Below, one piece after another: positions 15,757-24,200 of a stretch of 64,000 bases of DNA. Where the stretch lies: contig CAMIYM010000004.1 in the NCBI GenBank assembly GCA_946403085.1, positions 186,001 to 250,000 of the forward strand, given 5' to 3'. The DNA is from an uncultured Clostridia bacterium. GTDB taxonomy: Bacteria > Bacillota > Clostridia > Saccharofermentanales > Saccharofermentanaceae. The notes below the pieces were generated by a model. The model was given only the letters and a program-made list of their open reading frames with translations. It ran no database searches and was not told where the DNA came from. The position numbers and the translations under genes were made by a program. Every line of letters begins with the position of its first letter. Positions within the stretch are counted from its first letter, which is position 1.

Positions 15757-17073
15757 ATGGACATAGCAGTAAAGACAGGGAAGACATATCTACCTAAGTA
15801 TCTGGTGTATTTTCAGCTGATATACATCTGCTTTGTCCAGCTCCTGATAGGTGCGGGACTCCCGGGTAGCCTCACGCTTTTATGTGACGGCGTAAATGTA
15901 TTGCTCTTCATCTGCCTTATATGGTACAGCGGCAGGACCATATCAGTATTAAGCCGCTTTAAGGCATACTACATTATTGTCGCCTTGTTCTTTATGACAG
16001 GTATTATCTCTGCTGTATTTAACGGGATCAACATCGTATTGCTCTTGTGGTCTGTAAGAAACTTCGGAAGGTTCGTCGTATTCTTTACGGCTGTTATTAC
16101 TTTCTTTGATATGGGTGACTTTAAGGCTATGAGGAAGATCGTCTATGTGATCGGTCATATAAGCTTTGTGCTCTGCGTATTCCAGTTCGTGGTACTTAAG
16201 CTTAAAGGTGACTACATTGGCGGCGTGTTCGGAACGAACAGGGGAGTTGCCAACACATGGCTTAACACTTTCCTTGTTGTGCTTTATCTGCTCGCACTTA
16301 CCGAATGGATGTACAAGGGCAAGGGCTTTGCAAGGCTTCTTATCTTTATAGCAGAAGTTCTTTTCGTAGCAGTAGTCGGAGAACTCAAATTCTTCTTCGT
16401 CGAGCTGATCCTCATAACAATTATCTGCATCATCCTTATAAAGCCGACATTAAAGCTCGTTAAGATGGAACTCGCGATAATCGCTATAGGTATCGCTGCT
16501 TTTGCGATATCCATTCCGATCCTTTATAAGATGTTCCCGTTCTTTGCTGATTTCTTCCAGGCTAAGAACTTCTTCAAGATCGCATCAGAGAGCTATACCG
16601 GCCAGGGCGACCTTGGAAGAACGACTGCCGTATTCGAGATCGCTGAGAAGATCTTCTTCAAAGATCCCTTTAAGGTATTGTTCGGAATAGGACTTGGCAA
16701 CGGTGAATATTCAGAAGGCCAGAGGATCTTCCAGAGTGCGTTCTATCTCAAGTACAAAGACACGAATTACAACTGGTTTACCGATGCATTCGTTATGGTG
16801 GAGACAGGATTTACCGGCGTTATCCTTTTCGCATCAGGATTCATCGCAACTGGCATCAGATCTTTCAGAATCTATTATCATGAGAGAAGGAACAATATGG
16901 CGCTTATAACGCTCGTCTTATCTTTTACGGCGTTGATGCTCTATATCTATAACATCTCGCTTAACTGTGAGATCGCATATCTTCTTTATGCTTTACTGGG
17001 AATGGGACTTACAGGAACTGAAAGAAGCGTTAGGATAACTAATAAAACTGATAGCAAGGTGGCTTATGAGTAA
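15757..17073 (+). CDS. Wzy-like polysaccharide polymerase (module 1)
   Basis: Integral membrane protein of 438 residues with roughly ten to twelve hydrophobic helices and one larger outside loop (about 265-340) between the last helix groups, which is the layout of O-antigen/capsule polymerases. The loop region contains GDLGRTTAVFEIAEKIF and LFGIGLGNGEYSEG, similar to the Wzy_C/ligase 'GxGxG' loop. It is the only candidate polymerase of module 1. It would join repeat units on the outer face of the membrane after flipping by the Wzx encoded at 19159. Sequence conservation of this family is low, so the call rests on topology and context. Confidence 0.78.
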   Translation: MDIAVKTGKTYLPKYLVYFQLIYICFVQLLIGAGLPGSLTLLCDGVNVLLFICLIWYSGRTISVLSRFKAYYIIVALFFMTGIISAVFNGINIVLLLWSVRNFGRFVVFFTAVITFFDMGDFKAMRKIVYVIGHISFVLCVFQFVVLKLKGDYIGGVFGTNRGVANTWLNTFLVVLYLLALTEWMYKGKGFARLLIFIAEVLFVAVVGELKFFFVELILITIICIILIKPTLKLVKMELAIIAIGIAAFAISIPILYKMFPFFADFFQAKNFFKIASESYTGQGDLGRTTAVFEIAEKIFFKDPFKVLFGIGLGNGEYSEGQRIFQSAFYLKYKDTNYNWFTDAFVMVETGFTGVILFASGFIATGIRSFRIYYHERRNNMALITLVLSFTALMLYIYNISLNCEIAYLLYALLGMGLTGTERSVRITNKTDSKVAYE

Positions 17074-18187
17074 AGATAAGATCGAGATACTGTCGATGCA
17101 GCATGTAAATAATTTCGGCTCATTCATCCAGGCATATTCTTTGAAGGAGATGCTTGAATCCCTGGGCGGTGAGGTGAGCTTCCTCGATATCGAGCCAAGG
17201 GCTGAAGACGATGCCTTGATGAAGCAGGCGCGCCTCGATTTTGCATCTGAAGTCGATCACTCATCTGCGGTAAACAAGCTTTTCGACGGATATCTTATCA
17301 ACCGTTTCAGGAACAAGGCCATCAGAAAGCATCAGGATGAGATCTTCGAAGCGTGCAGAAAAAAGCACTTTAAGAAGGCTGATAAGAATGAACAGCATAA
17401 GCTCTGCGTCATAGGAAGTGACGAAGTCTTTAACTGCATACAGGAGTCTTTCTGGGGCTTCACATCTCAGCTTTTCGGAAATGTAAAAAACGCTGACAAT
17501 GTAATTACATATGCAGCATGCTGCGGCTTCACAAAGCCTCAGGATGTACCTTCTGCTGTAGCAGATAAGATCCGTGAGAGCTTTGGCAAGGTATCTTCTT
17601 TCTCTGTAAGAGACGAGAATACTTATAACTTCGTAAAGAGCCTGAGCGGCAGGGAAGACATCTCTTATAATCTCGATCCGGCGCTCCTTGGCAACTTCGA
17701 TAAGGAGATCGGAGAAGCTTCTGCAATCGACAAGCTCCCTGAGAAGTATTGCCTTATCTATTCTTATCCCAACAGAATCCATAAGGATGAAGAGATAAAG
17801 GCTATCAAGGAATTCTGCAAGGAGAACGGTCTTGAGGTCATCACGATCGGCATGCAGATGATGTGGATCAGCAAGTACTATACAGCCGATCCTTTCCAGC
17901 TCCTGAAGGCTTTCAAGAATGCCGAGTTCGTAATAACTGATACTTTCCACGGCACGATATTTGCTTCGAAGTATTCGAAGAAGTTCGCTGTAATCTCCAG
18001 AGAGAGCAATCAGAACAAGCTCGCAGATCTCGTTAACAGGCTTGGCATCAATGACCACATGGTAAGCGATATTTCTGATATAAAGAAAGTATACGGAATT
18101 GAGCACGATAAGACTTCGATGAATAACATGATCGGTCTTGAGCGCGAAAAGACGATGAATTACTTAAAAGAGAACTTAAATGGCTGA
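17066..18187 (+). CDS. Polysaccharide pyruvyl transferase family protein
   Basis: Likely adds a pyruvate ketal from PEP to a sugar of the module 1 polysaccharide, giving it negative charge. It shows the family's N-terminal SMQHVNNFGSFIQAYSLKEM, the VIGSDEVFN centre and the C-terminal ITDTFHGTIFASKYSKKF, where the His-containing motif matches the donor-binding site of CsaB-type enzymes. Length 373 is normal. It overlaps the polymerase by eight bases and the next gene by eight bases, so these three are tightly coupled. An FrhB-like iron-sulfur protein encoded at 20578 is a frequent companion of this family. Confidence 0.87.
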   Translation: MSKDKIEILSMQHVNNFGSFIQAYSLKEMLESLGGEVSFLDIEPRAEDDALMKQARLDFASEVDHSSAVNKLFDGYLINRFRNKAIRKHQDEIFEACRKKHFKKADKNEQHKLCVIGSDEVFNCIQESFWGFTSQLFGNVKNADNVITYAACCGFTKPQDVPSAVADKIRESFGKVSSFSVRDENTYNFVKSLSGREDISYNLDPALLGNFDKEIGEASAIDKLPEKYCLIYSYPNRIHKDEEIKAIKEFCKENGLEVITIGMQMMWISKYYTADPFQLLKAFKNAEFVITDTFHGTIFASKYSKKFAVISRESNQNKLADLVNRLGINDHMVSDISDIKKVYGIEHDKTSMNNMIGLEREKTMNYLKENLNG

Positions 18188-19157
18188 AGATATTAAAGAA
18201 CAGAATAAACACCAAGATCTTATCAGCGTTATCATTCCCGTCTATAACGGCGAGAAGTTTTTAAGAGACTGCCTGGATTCAGTTACCGGACAGACATATA
18301 AGGATCTTCAGATAATCTTGATCGATGACGGCAGTAAGGATCAGAGCGGTGCTATCTGTGATGAATATGCGTCAAAAGATCCGCGCATCGAAGTCCTGCA
18401 CTGTGAGAACGGCGGCCAGGCTGAAGCCCGTAACCGCGGACTTAAGCTTGCAAAGGGTGAATGGATCGGCTTCGTTGATGACGATGACGTTATCGAACCT
18501 GATATGTATGAAGTGCTCATCAGAAATGCTAAGGCAAATGATGTGCTCATAAGCGGATGCTCCACTCTTACTGTTTACGAAGACGGTAGGCAGTATAACG
18601 CTTTTGAAGACATGACATCAGGCATCAGATCCGGCAAAGATCTGATACTTGATATCTTCTACTATAACAAGAACAGATACGGCGCTTTGTGGAACAAGAT
18701 CTACCACAATTCCTTAAAGGATCTCTTAATATTTCCTGCAGGATGCCAGCTGGAAGATTATCTGGTTGCGGTTAGGGTGTACCTCAAAGCAGGGAAGATC
18801 TTTTTCGAGCAAAAGCCCATGTATCACTGGATACAGTGGAGTTCATCACAGTCACACAGAGGTTTCCATGAAGGACTTCTTACTGCATTTACAGTATGTG
18901 ATGAGATGATCAAGTGGATGAATGATAATACTGAAGATAAGGACCTTATAGGCGGTGCTTACCACTATAAGTTCGTTACCATGACAGGGGTCCTCCGCAT
19001 GATGTGGAACAGTGATGCGAGATCCCGAATTAAAGATTATCTCGGCGATGCGTTAAGATCTTATAAGACAGCTGTTAAGTATAAAGCAGTCTCAGGCAAG
19101 CTCTATAAGGCAAGGCTCAGATGCGTTAAGTGGCAGCTTTTAAAGACGGGGAAGTAA
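18180..19157 (+). CDS. Family 2 glycosyltransferase
   Basis: GT-A transferase. Motifs: SVIIPVYNGEKFLRDCLDS, ILIDDGSKDQSGAICDEYA, NGGQAEARNRGLKLAKG and the metal site FVDDDDVIEPDMYE. The C-terminal 180 residues include a basic, partly amphipathic end. It is translationally coupled to the pyruvyl transferase gene. The acceptor and donor are unknown. Confidence 0.9.
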   Translation: MAEDIKEQNKHQDLISVIIPVYNGEKFLRDCLDSVTGQTYKDLQIILIDDGSKDQSGAICDEYASKDPRIEVLHCENGGQAEARNRGLKLAKGEWIGFVDDDDVIEPDMYEVLIRNAKANDVLISGCSTLTVYEDGRQYNAFEDMTSGIRSGKDLILDIFYYNKNRYGALWNKIYHNSLKDLLIFPAGCQLEDYLVAVRVYLKAGKIFFEQKPMYHWIQWSSSQSHRGFHEGLLTAFTVCDEMIKWMNDNTEDKDLIGGAYHYKFVTMTGVLRMMWNSDARSRIKDYLGDALRSYKTAVKYKAVSGKLYKARLRCVKWQLLKTGK

Positions 19158-19158
19158 T

Positions 19159-20574
19159 ATGGACCGCGGTAAGTATCTTGCAAAAAACACATTGATATTT
19201 GCTTTGGGCAATCTGGGCAGTAAGCTCATTGCTTTCTTTCTCGTGCCTCTTTATACAGGAATCCTGGCGACTGAAGAATTCGGACAGGTGGATCTCATCG
19301 CCACTGTCTGCATGGTCGCTGCTCCTGCAATCTTCCTTAACGTCGGTGAAGCTGTTATGAGGTTCTGCCTTGATAAGGATGCAGATACCGATGGCATTAT
19401 GTCAGTTGCTTATCTTGTTATCCTTCTGGCTGTCGTGCCCGGCGCTGCATTTACAGTGGGCATCCTTCTTTATGAGAAGCTTTCAGAATACTGGCTCATG
19501 ATCCTTCTTTATACTGTCGCTCTTGGTATAAGCCAGATCGCTCTCTGCTACTTAAGGGGTAAGGAATTACTCTTCAAGTATTCCGTGGGAAACATACTGC
19601 AAACTCTGTTCATCGCAGCGTTCAATATCCTGTTCCTTCTTGTGTTTAAGTGGGGAGTTTTCGGATATCTCTTATCCTATGTCATAGCTTATGCCGCTAC
19701 AGCTGTATATGCTCTGGCAGCTGGAAAAGCTTTTGATGTATTTAAGCATTTCCATATCAAGAAAGATCTTCTTAAGAAGATGCTCGTATATTCAGTAGTA
19801 CTTATCCCTAATACTTTCATGTGGTGGATAATGAATTCTTCAGACAGACTCATGGTTACTGAGATGAGAGGACTTGGCGAGAACGGCATCTATGCCGCAG
19901 CTTATAAGCTTCCGACGATCCTTTCAGTAGTTACCGGAATCTTTAACCAGGCATATTCATATTCCGCGATAAAAGAGGATTCGAGCAAGGACAAGAACGA
20001 GTACAACGAATCTGTATTTAACAGCCTTCTGGCTTTCCTTGTACTGATCGGTATGGGATTGAATCTTTTCTTAAAGCCTATACTGTCAGTCTATGTGGCA
20101 CCCGAGTACTTTACTTCCTGGTTCTTCTCACCGCCGCTTATCGTAGGCATGGCTCTTATGGCACTCGGCACGTTCCTTGCAAACTTCTATGTCGTTAACA
20201 AGGACAGCAAGGGCTTCATGTTCTCAGCTACTGCAGGAGCCGTTCTGAATGTTATTCTTAACTTTATATCCATCCCCAGAATCGGCGCGATCGGTGCAGC
20301 TGCTGCGACATGCTTCAGTTACTTTGTCGTCTTCCTTTACAGGTATTTTGATACGAAGAAGTATGTAAAGATCCGTGTATTCTCTTTAAGGAACATCCTG
20401 GCTCTTTCATGCCTCCTTGCTTCAGCAGTTCTGGTCTACTTTGACGGTATACTTGTTATAGCAGGCCAACTCGTCCTTATAGCGCTCGTAACTGTCATCA
20501 AGTTCGAACCCATTAAGACAACACTCATCAACATGAAAGCACTTGTATCTAAGAAGGCCAAGGGTAAGAAGTGA
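19159..20574 (+). CDS. Wzx-like lipid-linked oligosaccharide flippase (module 1)
   Basis: Polytopic membrane protein of 471 residues with about 12-14 helices, of the MATE/MOP polysaccharide exporter type. It begins KYLAKNTLIFALGNLGSK, the usual amphipathic start before helix 1. Helices alternate with the conserved PLYTGILATEEFGQVDLI and a central NSSDRLMVTEMRGLGENG segment, both typical of Wzx. It would move the completed undecaprenyl-linked repeat unit of module 1 to the outer leaflet for Wzy. It starts two bases after the previous stop. Confidence 0.9.
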   Translation: MDRGKYLAKNTLIFALGNLGSKLIAFFLVPLYTGILATEEFGQVDLIATVCMVAAPAIFLNVGEAVMRFCLDKDADTDGIMSVAYLVILLAVVPGAAFTVGILLYEKLSEYWLMILLYTVALGISQIALCYLRGKELLFKYSVGNILQTLFIAAFNILFLLVFKWGVFGYLLSYVIAYAATAVYALAAGKAFDVFKHFHIKKDLLKKMLVYSVVLIPNTFMWWIMNSSDRLMVTEMRGLGENGIYAAAYKLPTILSVVTGIFNQAYSYSAIKEDSSKDKNEYNESVFNSLLAFLVLIGMGLNLFLKPILSVYVAPEYFTSWFFSPPLIVGMALMALGTFLANFYVVNKDSKGFMFSATAGAVLNVILNFISIPRIGAIGAAAATCFSYFVVFLYRYFDTKKYVKIRVFSLRNILALSCLLASAVLVYFDGILVIAGQLVLIALVTVIKFEPIKTTLINMKALVSKKAKGKK

Positions 20575-20577
20575 ACT

Positions 20578-21690
20578 ATGAATACTGATATCAGGACAGT
20601 ATGTGACAGCAATCTGTGTACGGGCTGCAAAGCCTGCGAAAACGTATGCCGCAAGAATGCAGTCGAAGTAATAGATAATCTTGATTCATATTCTGCTGTT
20701 ATCGATAGTTCTAAGTGCGTTGACTGCGGCCTTTGTTCCAAGGCATGTCCCAATATTTCTCCTGTGGAACTTCATAAACCGTTCTACTGGGCACAGGGAT
20801 GGACTGAACCTGATATAAGGAAGAATTCATCTTCCGGAGGTGCTGCATCGGAACTTATCCGGACATTTATCGAGATGGGCGGATATGTGGCTTCATGCCT
20901 TTTCGAAAACGGGGATATCAGGTTCGTATTAACCAACGATCTTGAAAGGGCAAAGAAGTTTGCCGGCTCGAAATATGTTAAGAGCAATCCCGGCAACATC
21001 TATAACGAGGTTAACGAGTGTCTTAAAAAAGGTGAGAAGGTCCTCTTCATCGGCCTTCCTTGCCAGTCTGCCGCTTTGCTGAATATCTGCAAAGATAACA
21101 AAAATCTCTATACGGCAGATCTTATCTGTCACGGAACTCCTTCTAAGAAGATTCTGGACAGTTACCTGAAGGATAAGGGGATTGATATCAACAGCATCAA
21201 AGACCTGAAGTTCAGGGATAACAACAGCTTCGGTCTTATAGTTGACGGCAGGAGACTCGCACCGAAGAAAGCTCCGGATAATTACATCTGGGCATTCCTT
21301 AAGTGCAGTGACTATACTGAGAACTGCTATCACTGCAGATATGCTACAAGCGAAAGAGTATCTGACATCACGTTAGGTGATGCATGGGGGCAGCTGTCTG
21401 ATACGGATGAAGACGGCGTGTCACTTATCCTCTGTCAGACGGATAAGGGCCGTTATCTTTACGGAAGGGCTATGATGTATTCGACTGATGTCGATGTCGT
21501 AAAGGCTAAAAACTCCAACCCGCAGCTGAACTATCCGACAGGAAAGCCTGCTGAAAGGGAAGTGCTTATGAGTAAGCTTAAAGAAGGCGGATCTCTTGAT
21601 GCTGCGGTTAAGAAAGCATATCCTAAGCAGAACTTAAAAAGAGCGGTCAAAACTATTTTGATAAAGATGAGTATAATAAAAGATAACTGA
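20578..21690 (+). CDS. FrhB-like 4Fe-4S protein (Coenzyme F420 hydrogenase/dehydrogenase beta-subunit family)
   Basis: Two ferredoxin-type clusters at the N-terminus (CTGCKACENVCRKNAVEV and CVDCGLCSKACPN) are followed by the FrhB N- and C-terminal domains (NSSSGGAASELIRTFI, LFIGLPCQSAALLN, LICHGTPSKKILDS, DITLGDAWG). Such proteins are common in bacterial surface-glycan clusters next to pyruvyl transferases, but their reaction there is not established. A flavin-dependent redox step on a sugar or sugar nucleotide is plausible. F420 use is unlikely, since nothing here suggests that cofactor. Length 370 is normal. Confidence 0.87.
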   Translation: MNTDIRTVCDSNLCTGCKACENVCRKNAVEVIDNLDSYSAVIDSSKCVDCGLCSKACPNISPVELHKPFYWAQGWTEPDIRKNSSSGGAASELIRTFIEMGGYVASCLFENGDIRFVLTNDLERAKKFAGSKYVKSNPGNIYNEVNECLKKGEKVLFIGLPCQSAALLNICKDNKNLYTADLICHGTPSKKILDSYLKDKGIDINSIKDLKFRDNNSFGLIVDGRRLAPKKAPDNYIWAFLKCSDYTENCYHCRYATSERVSDITLGDAWGQLSDTDEDGVSLILCQTDKGRYLYGRAMMYSTDVDVVKAKNSNPQLNYPTGKPAEREVLMSKLKEGGSLDAAVKKAYPKQNLKRAVKTILIKMSIIKDN

Positions 21691-21708
21691 TCTTCGGAGA
21701 TAAAGGTA

Positions 21709-22623
21709 ATGAGATTATTTGTAACAGGTGTTTGCGGACAGTTAGGCCATGACGTGGTAAACAATGCCATTGCAAGAGGCCATGAGGCAATAGGCTCGGA
21801 TATCGCACCGGTCTATTCCGGAGTTGCTGACGGAAGTGCCGTAACGGCCGCTCCATATGTGCAGCTCGATATCACAGACAGAGAAGCGGTTTTAAGTGCT
21901 CTTGAAGAGATTAGACCTGATGCCATCATCCACTGTGCAGCCTGGACTGCAGTAGATGCGGCTGAAGATGAAGAGAATAAAGATAAGGTCCATAAGATCA
22001 ACTGCGAAGGCACGAAGTTCATCGCGGAAGCTGCGAAGGAACTTGATGCAAAGATGCTCTATCTCTCGACAGATTATGTTTTCGACGGGAAGGGCGAGCG
22101 TCCGTGGGAGCCTGATGACAAGTGCTATGCGCCTCTTAATGTCTATGGCCAGAGCAAGCTTGACGGCGAACTTGCCGTAAGTTCAACACTTGAGAAGTAC
22201 TTCATCGTAAGGATCGCATGGGTTTTCGGCCTTAACGGCAAGAACTTCATCAAGACCATGATCAATGTAGGCAAGACACACGATACTGTAAGAGTCGTAA
22301 ACGACCAGATCGGAACACCTACATATACGCTTGATCTCTCAAGACTTCTGGTCGATATGGTCGAGACAGACAAGTACGGTTACTATCACGCTACCAATGA
22401 AGGCGGATATATCTCATGGTACGACTTCTGCGTTGAATTCTATAAGCAGTATGGACTTACCACTAATGTTATTCCCGTAACTACAGAAGAATACGGATTG
22501 TCGAAGGCTGCGAGACCTTCCAATTCAAGACTTGATAAGAGTAAGCTCGTTAAAGCGGGCTTTACACCTCTGCCGGATTGGAAAGATGCGGTCAAGAGAT
22601 ATTTGGAGGAGGCTGAACTTTAA
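21709..22623 (+). CDS. rfbD: dTDP-4-dehydrorhamnose reductase
   Basis: Last step of dTDP-L-rhamnose synthesis: reduces dTDP-4-keto-rhamnose with NAD(P)H. It has the Rossmann start FVTGVCGQLGHDVV, the SDR catalytic pair in LSTDYVFDG and NVYGQSK (Tyr-x3-Lys), and the family end ARPSNSRLDKSKL. Length 304 is typical. Its last base overlaps the rfbC start. Together with rfbC and rfbA it serves the rhamnosyltransferases of this locus; rfbB is missing from the window. Confidence 0.95.
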   Translation: MRLFVTGVCGQLGHDVVNNAIARGHEAIGSDIAPVYSGVADGSAVTAAPYVQLDITDREAVLSALEEIRPDAIIHCAAWTAVDAAEDEENKDKVHKINCEGTKFIAEAAKELDAKMLYLSTDYVFDGKGERPWEPDDKCYAPLNVYGQSKLDGELAVSSTLEKYFIVRIAWVFGLNGKNFIKTMINVGKTHDTVRVVNDQIGTPTYTLDLSRLLVDMVETDKYGYYHATNEGGYISWYDFCVEFYKQYGLTTNVIPVTTEEYGLSKAARPSNSRLDKSKLVKAGFTPLPDWKDAVKRYLEEAEL

Positions 22624-23189
22624 TGGCATTTACATTTGAGAAGACTAAGATCCCGGGAGTTGTTATCATCCAGCCGCAGGTTTTCGGTGATAACCGCGGA
22701 TACTTCATGGAGACTTATAAGAAGACTGACTATGAGGCAGCAGGTATCACAAGAGAGTTCGTCCAGGATAATGAGAGCTCTAGCACAAAAGGTGTCTTAA
22801 GAGGCCTTCATTTCCAGAAGGACCATACACAGGGCAAACTCGTAAGAGTTACACACGGCGAAGTTTACGATGTTGCAGTTGACGTAAGACCCGGTTCAGC
22901 CACATATGGCCAGTGGGTCGGAGTAACTCTCTCAGCAGAGAAGAAGAATATGTTCTACATTCCTGAAGGATTTGCTCACGGTTTTCTGGTGCTTTCAGAT
23001 ACAGCAGAGTTCGTATATAAGTGCACTGACGTATACGATCCCAAATCCGAGGGCGGTATCCCGTGGAACGATCCCGATATCGCTGTCGAGTGGCCTAAGC
23101 TCGATTGTGAATACAAGACCAGCGAAAAGGACGAGAAGCACGAATCTTTCAAGACTCAGGATTTTTCCTGGGCGTCCAAGTGGCTCTAA
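22623..23189 (+). CDS. rfbC: dTDP-4-dehydrorhamnose 3,5-epimerase
   Basis: Cupin-fold epimerase converting dTDP-4-keto-6-deoxyglucose to the rhamno form. It carries QPQVFGDNRGYFMETYK, the catalytic His in VLRGLHFQKDH, KLVRVTHGEVYDVAVDVR and the Tyr/His region YIPEGFAHGFLVLSD. The 188 residues match the family. The start overlaps the rfbD stop (TAATGG). Confidence 0.96.
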   Translation: MAFTFEKTKIPGVVIIQPQVFGDNRGYFMETYKKTDYEAAGITREFVQDNESSSTKGVLRGLHFQKDHTQGKLVRVTHGEVYDVAVDVRPGSATYGQWVGVTLSAEKKNMFYIPEGFAHGFLVLSDTAEFVYKCTDVYDPKSEGGIPWNDPDIAVEWPKLDCEYKTSEKDEKHESFKTQDFSWASKWL

Positions 23190-23201
23190 GGAGGAACAGA
23201 C

Positions 23202-24092
23202 ATGAAAGGAATCATCTTAGCAGGCGGCTCAGGTACAAGACTTTATCCTCTGACCAAAGTAACTTCCAAGCAGTTGCTCCCGGTATACGATAAGCCGATG
23301 ATCTACTATCCGTTATCTACGCTCATGCTTGCCGGTATAAGAGATATCCTTATCATCTCAACTCCCGAGGATACTCCCAGATTCGAAGCTCTTTTGGGAG
23401 ACGGCGGCCAGTTCGGCGTCAAGCTCTCATATAAGGTTCAGCCGAGTCCTGACGGACTTGCACAGGCTTTCATCCTGGGCGAGGAATTCCTTGCAGGTGA
23501 AGCAGGTGCGATGGTCTTAGGCGACAACATCTTCTATGGCATGGGCTTCAGAACCATCCTTAAGGCGGCAGTCAAGAATGCTGAAGAGAATAAGAGAGCT
23601 ACTGTTTTCGGCTACTATGTACCTGATCCGGAAAGATTCGGTGTAGTCGAATTCGATGAGAATAACAAAGCTTTGAGTATTGAGGAAAAGCCCCAGAACC
23701 CTAAGTCTAACTATGCCGTTACAGGTCTTTATTTCTATCCTGCAGGAGTAAGCGACATGGCAAACCAGGTAAAGCCTTCTGCCAGAGGCGAACTCGAGAT
23801 CACGACTCTTAATGAGATGTACTTAAAAGACGGACTTCTTGATGTCCAGCTCTTAAGCCGCGGCTTTGCTTGGCTTGATACCGGTACGATGTTAAGCCTT
23901 CTTCAGGCAGCTGAATTCATCGAGATGATCCAGACACGTCAGGGCATTACGATCAGTGCTCCTGAGGAGATCGCTTATATCAACGGCTTCATCGACAGGG
24001 ATAAGCTCATGGAGAGCGCTAAGCTCTATGGCAAGTCTCCTTACGGTGAGCACTTGAGAGCCGTTGCGGAAGGCAAGATCAAGTACAACTGA
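23202..24092 (+). CDS. rfbA: Glucose-1-phosphate thymidylyltransferase
   Basis: First step of dTDP-rhamnose synthesis: dTTP plus glucose-1-phosphate. The signature [18 protein letters not shown] is at the N-terminus. Further motifs are [25 protein letters not shown] (metal Asp), the EEKP loop and the end region [13 protein letters not shown]. Length 296 is normal. A strong AAGGAGG site precedes the ATG. No terminator hairpin is visible after it before the next promoter. Confidence 0.96.
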   Translation: MKGIILAGGSGTRLYPLTKVTSKQLLPVYDKPMIYYPLSTLMLAGIRDILIISTPEDTPRFEALLGDGGQFGVKLSYKVQPSPDGLAQAFILGEEFLAGEAGAMVLGDNIFYGMGFRTILKAAVKNAEENKRATVFGYYVPDPERFGVVEFDENNKALSIEEKPQNPKSNYAVTGLYFYPAGVSDMANQVKPSARGELEITTLNEMYLKDGLLDVQLLSRGFAWLDTGTMLSLLQAAEFIEMIQTRQGITISAPEEIAYINGFIDRDKLMESAKLYGKSPYGEHLRAVAEGKIKYN

Positions 24093-24121
24093 CCGTTTAA
24101 TATCCATTTTTCGAATTCACA

Positions 24122-24149
24122 TTGAAGGCAATGTTATGTAAAATAATAT
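24122..24149 (+). promoter_or_regulatory. Possible promoter of the L,D-transpeptidase gene
   Basis: -35-like TTGAAG (24122-24127), 16-base spacer, -10-like TAATAT (24144-24149). Confidence 0.5.
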
Positions 24150-24200
24150 TGTCATTTAGGATTTCCGCATGAATCTTATAAATAAGCAGAGGTAAAGCTT

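Noticed and set aside
17261..18106. 281-codon minus-strand frame inside the pyruvyl transferase gene
   Set aside because: The plus-strand protein carries clear family motifs, so the minus frame is a by-product of codon bias.
20578..21690. A hydrogenase or methanogenic F420 enzyme
   Set aside because: The FrhB family is broad, no other hydrogenase or F420 genes are present, and the neighbours are polysaccharide genes.
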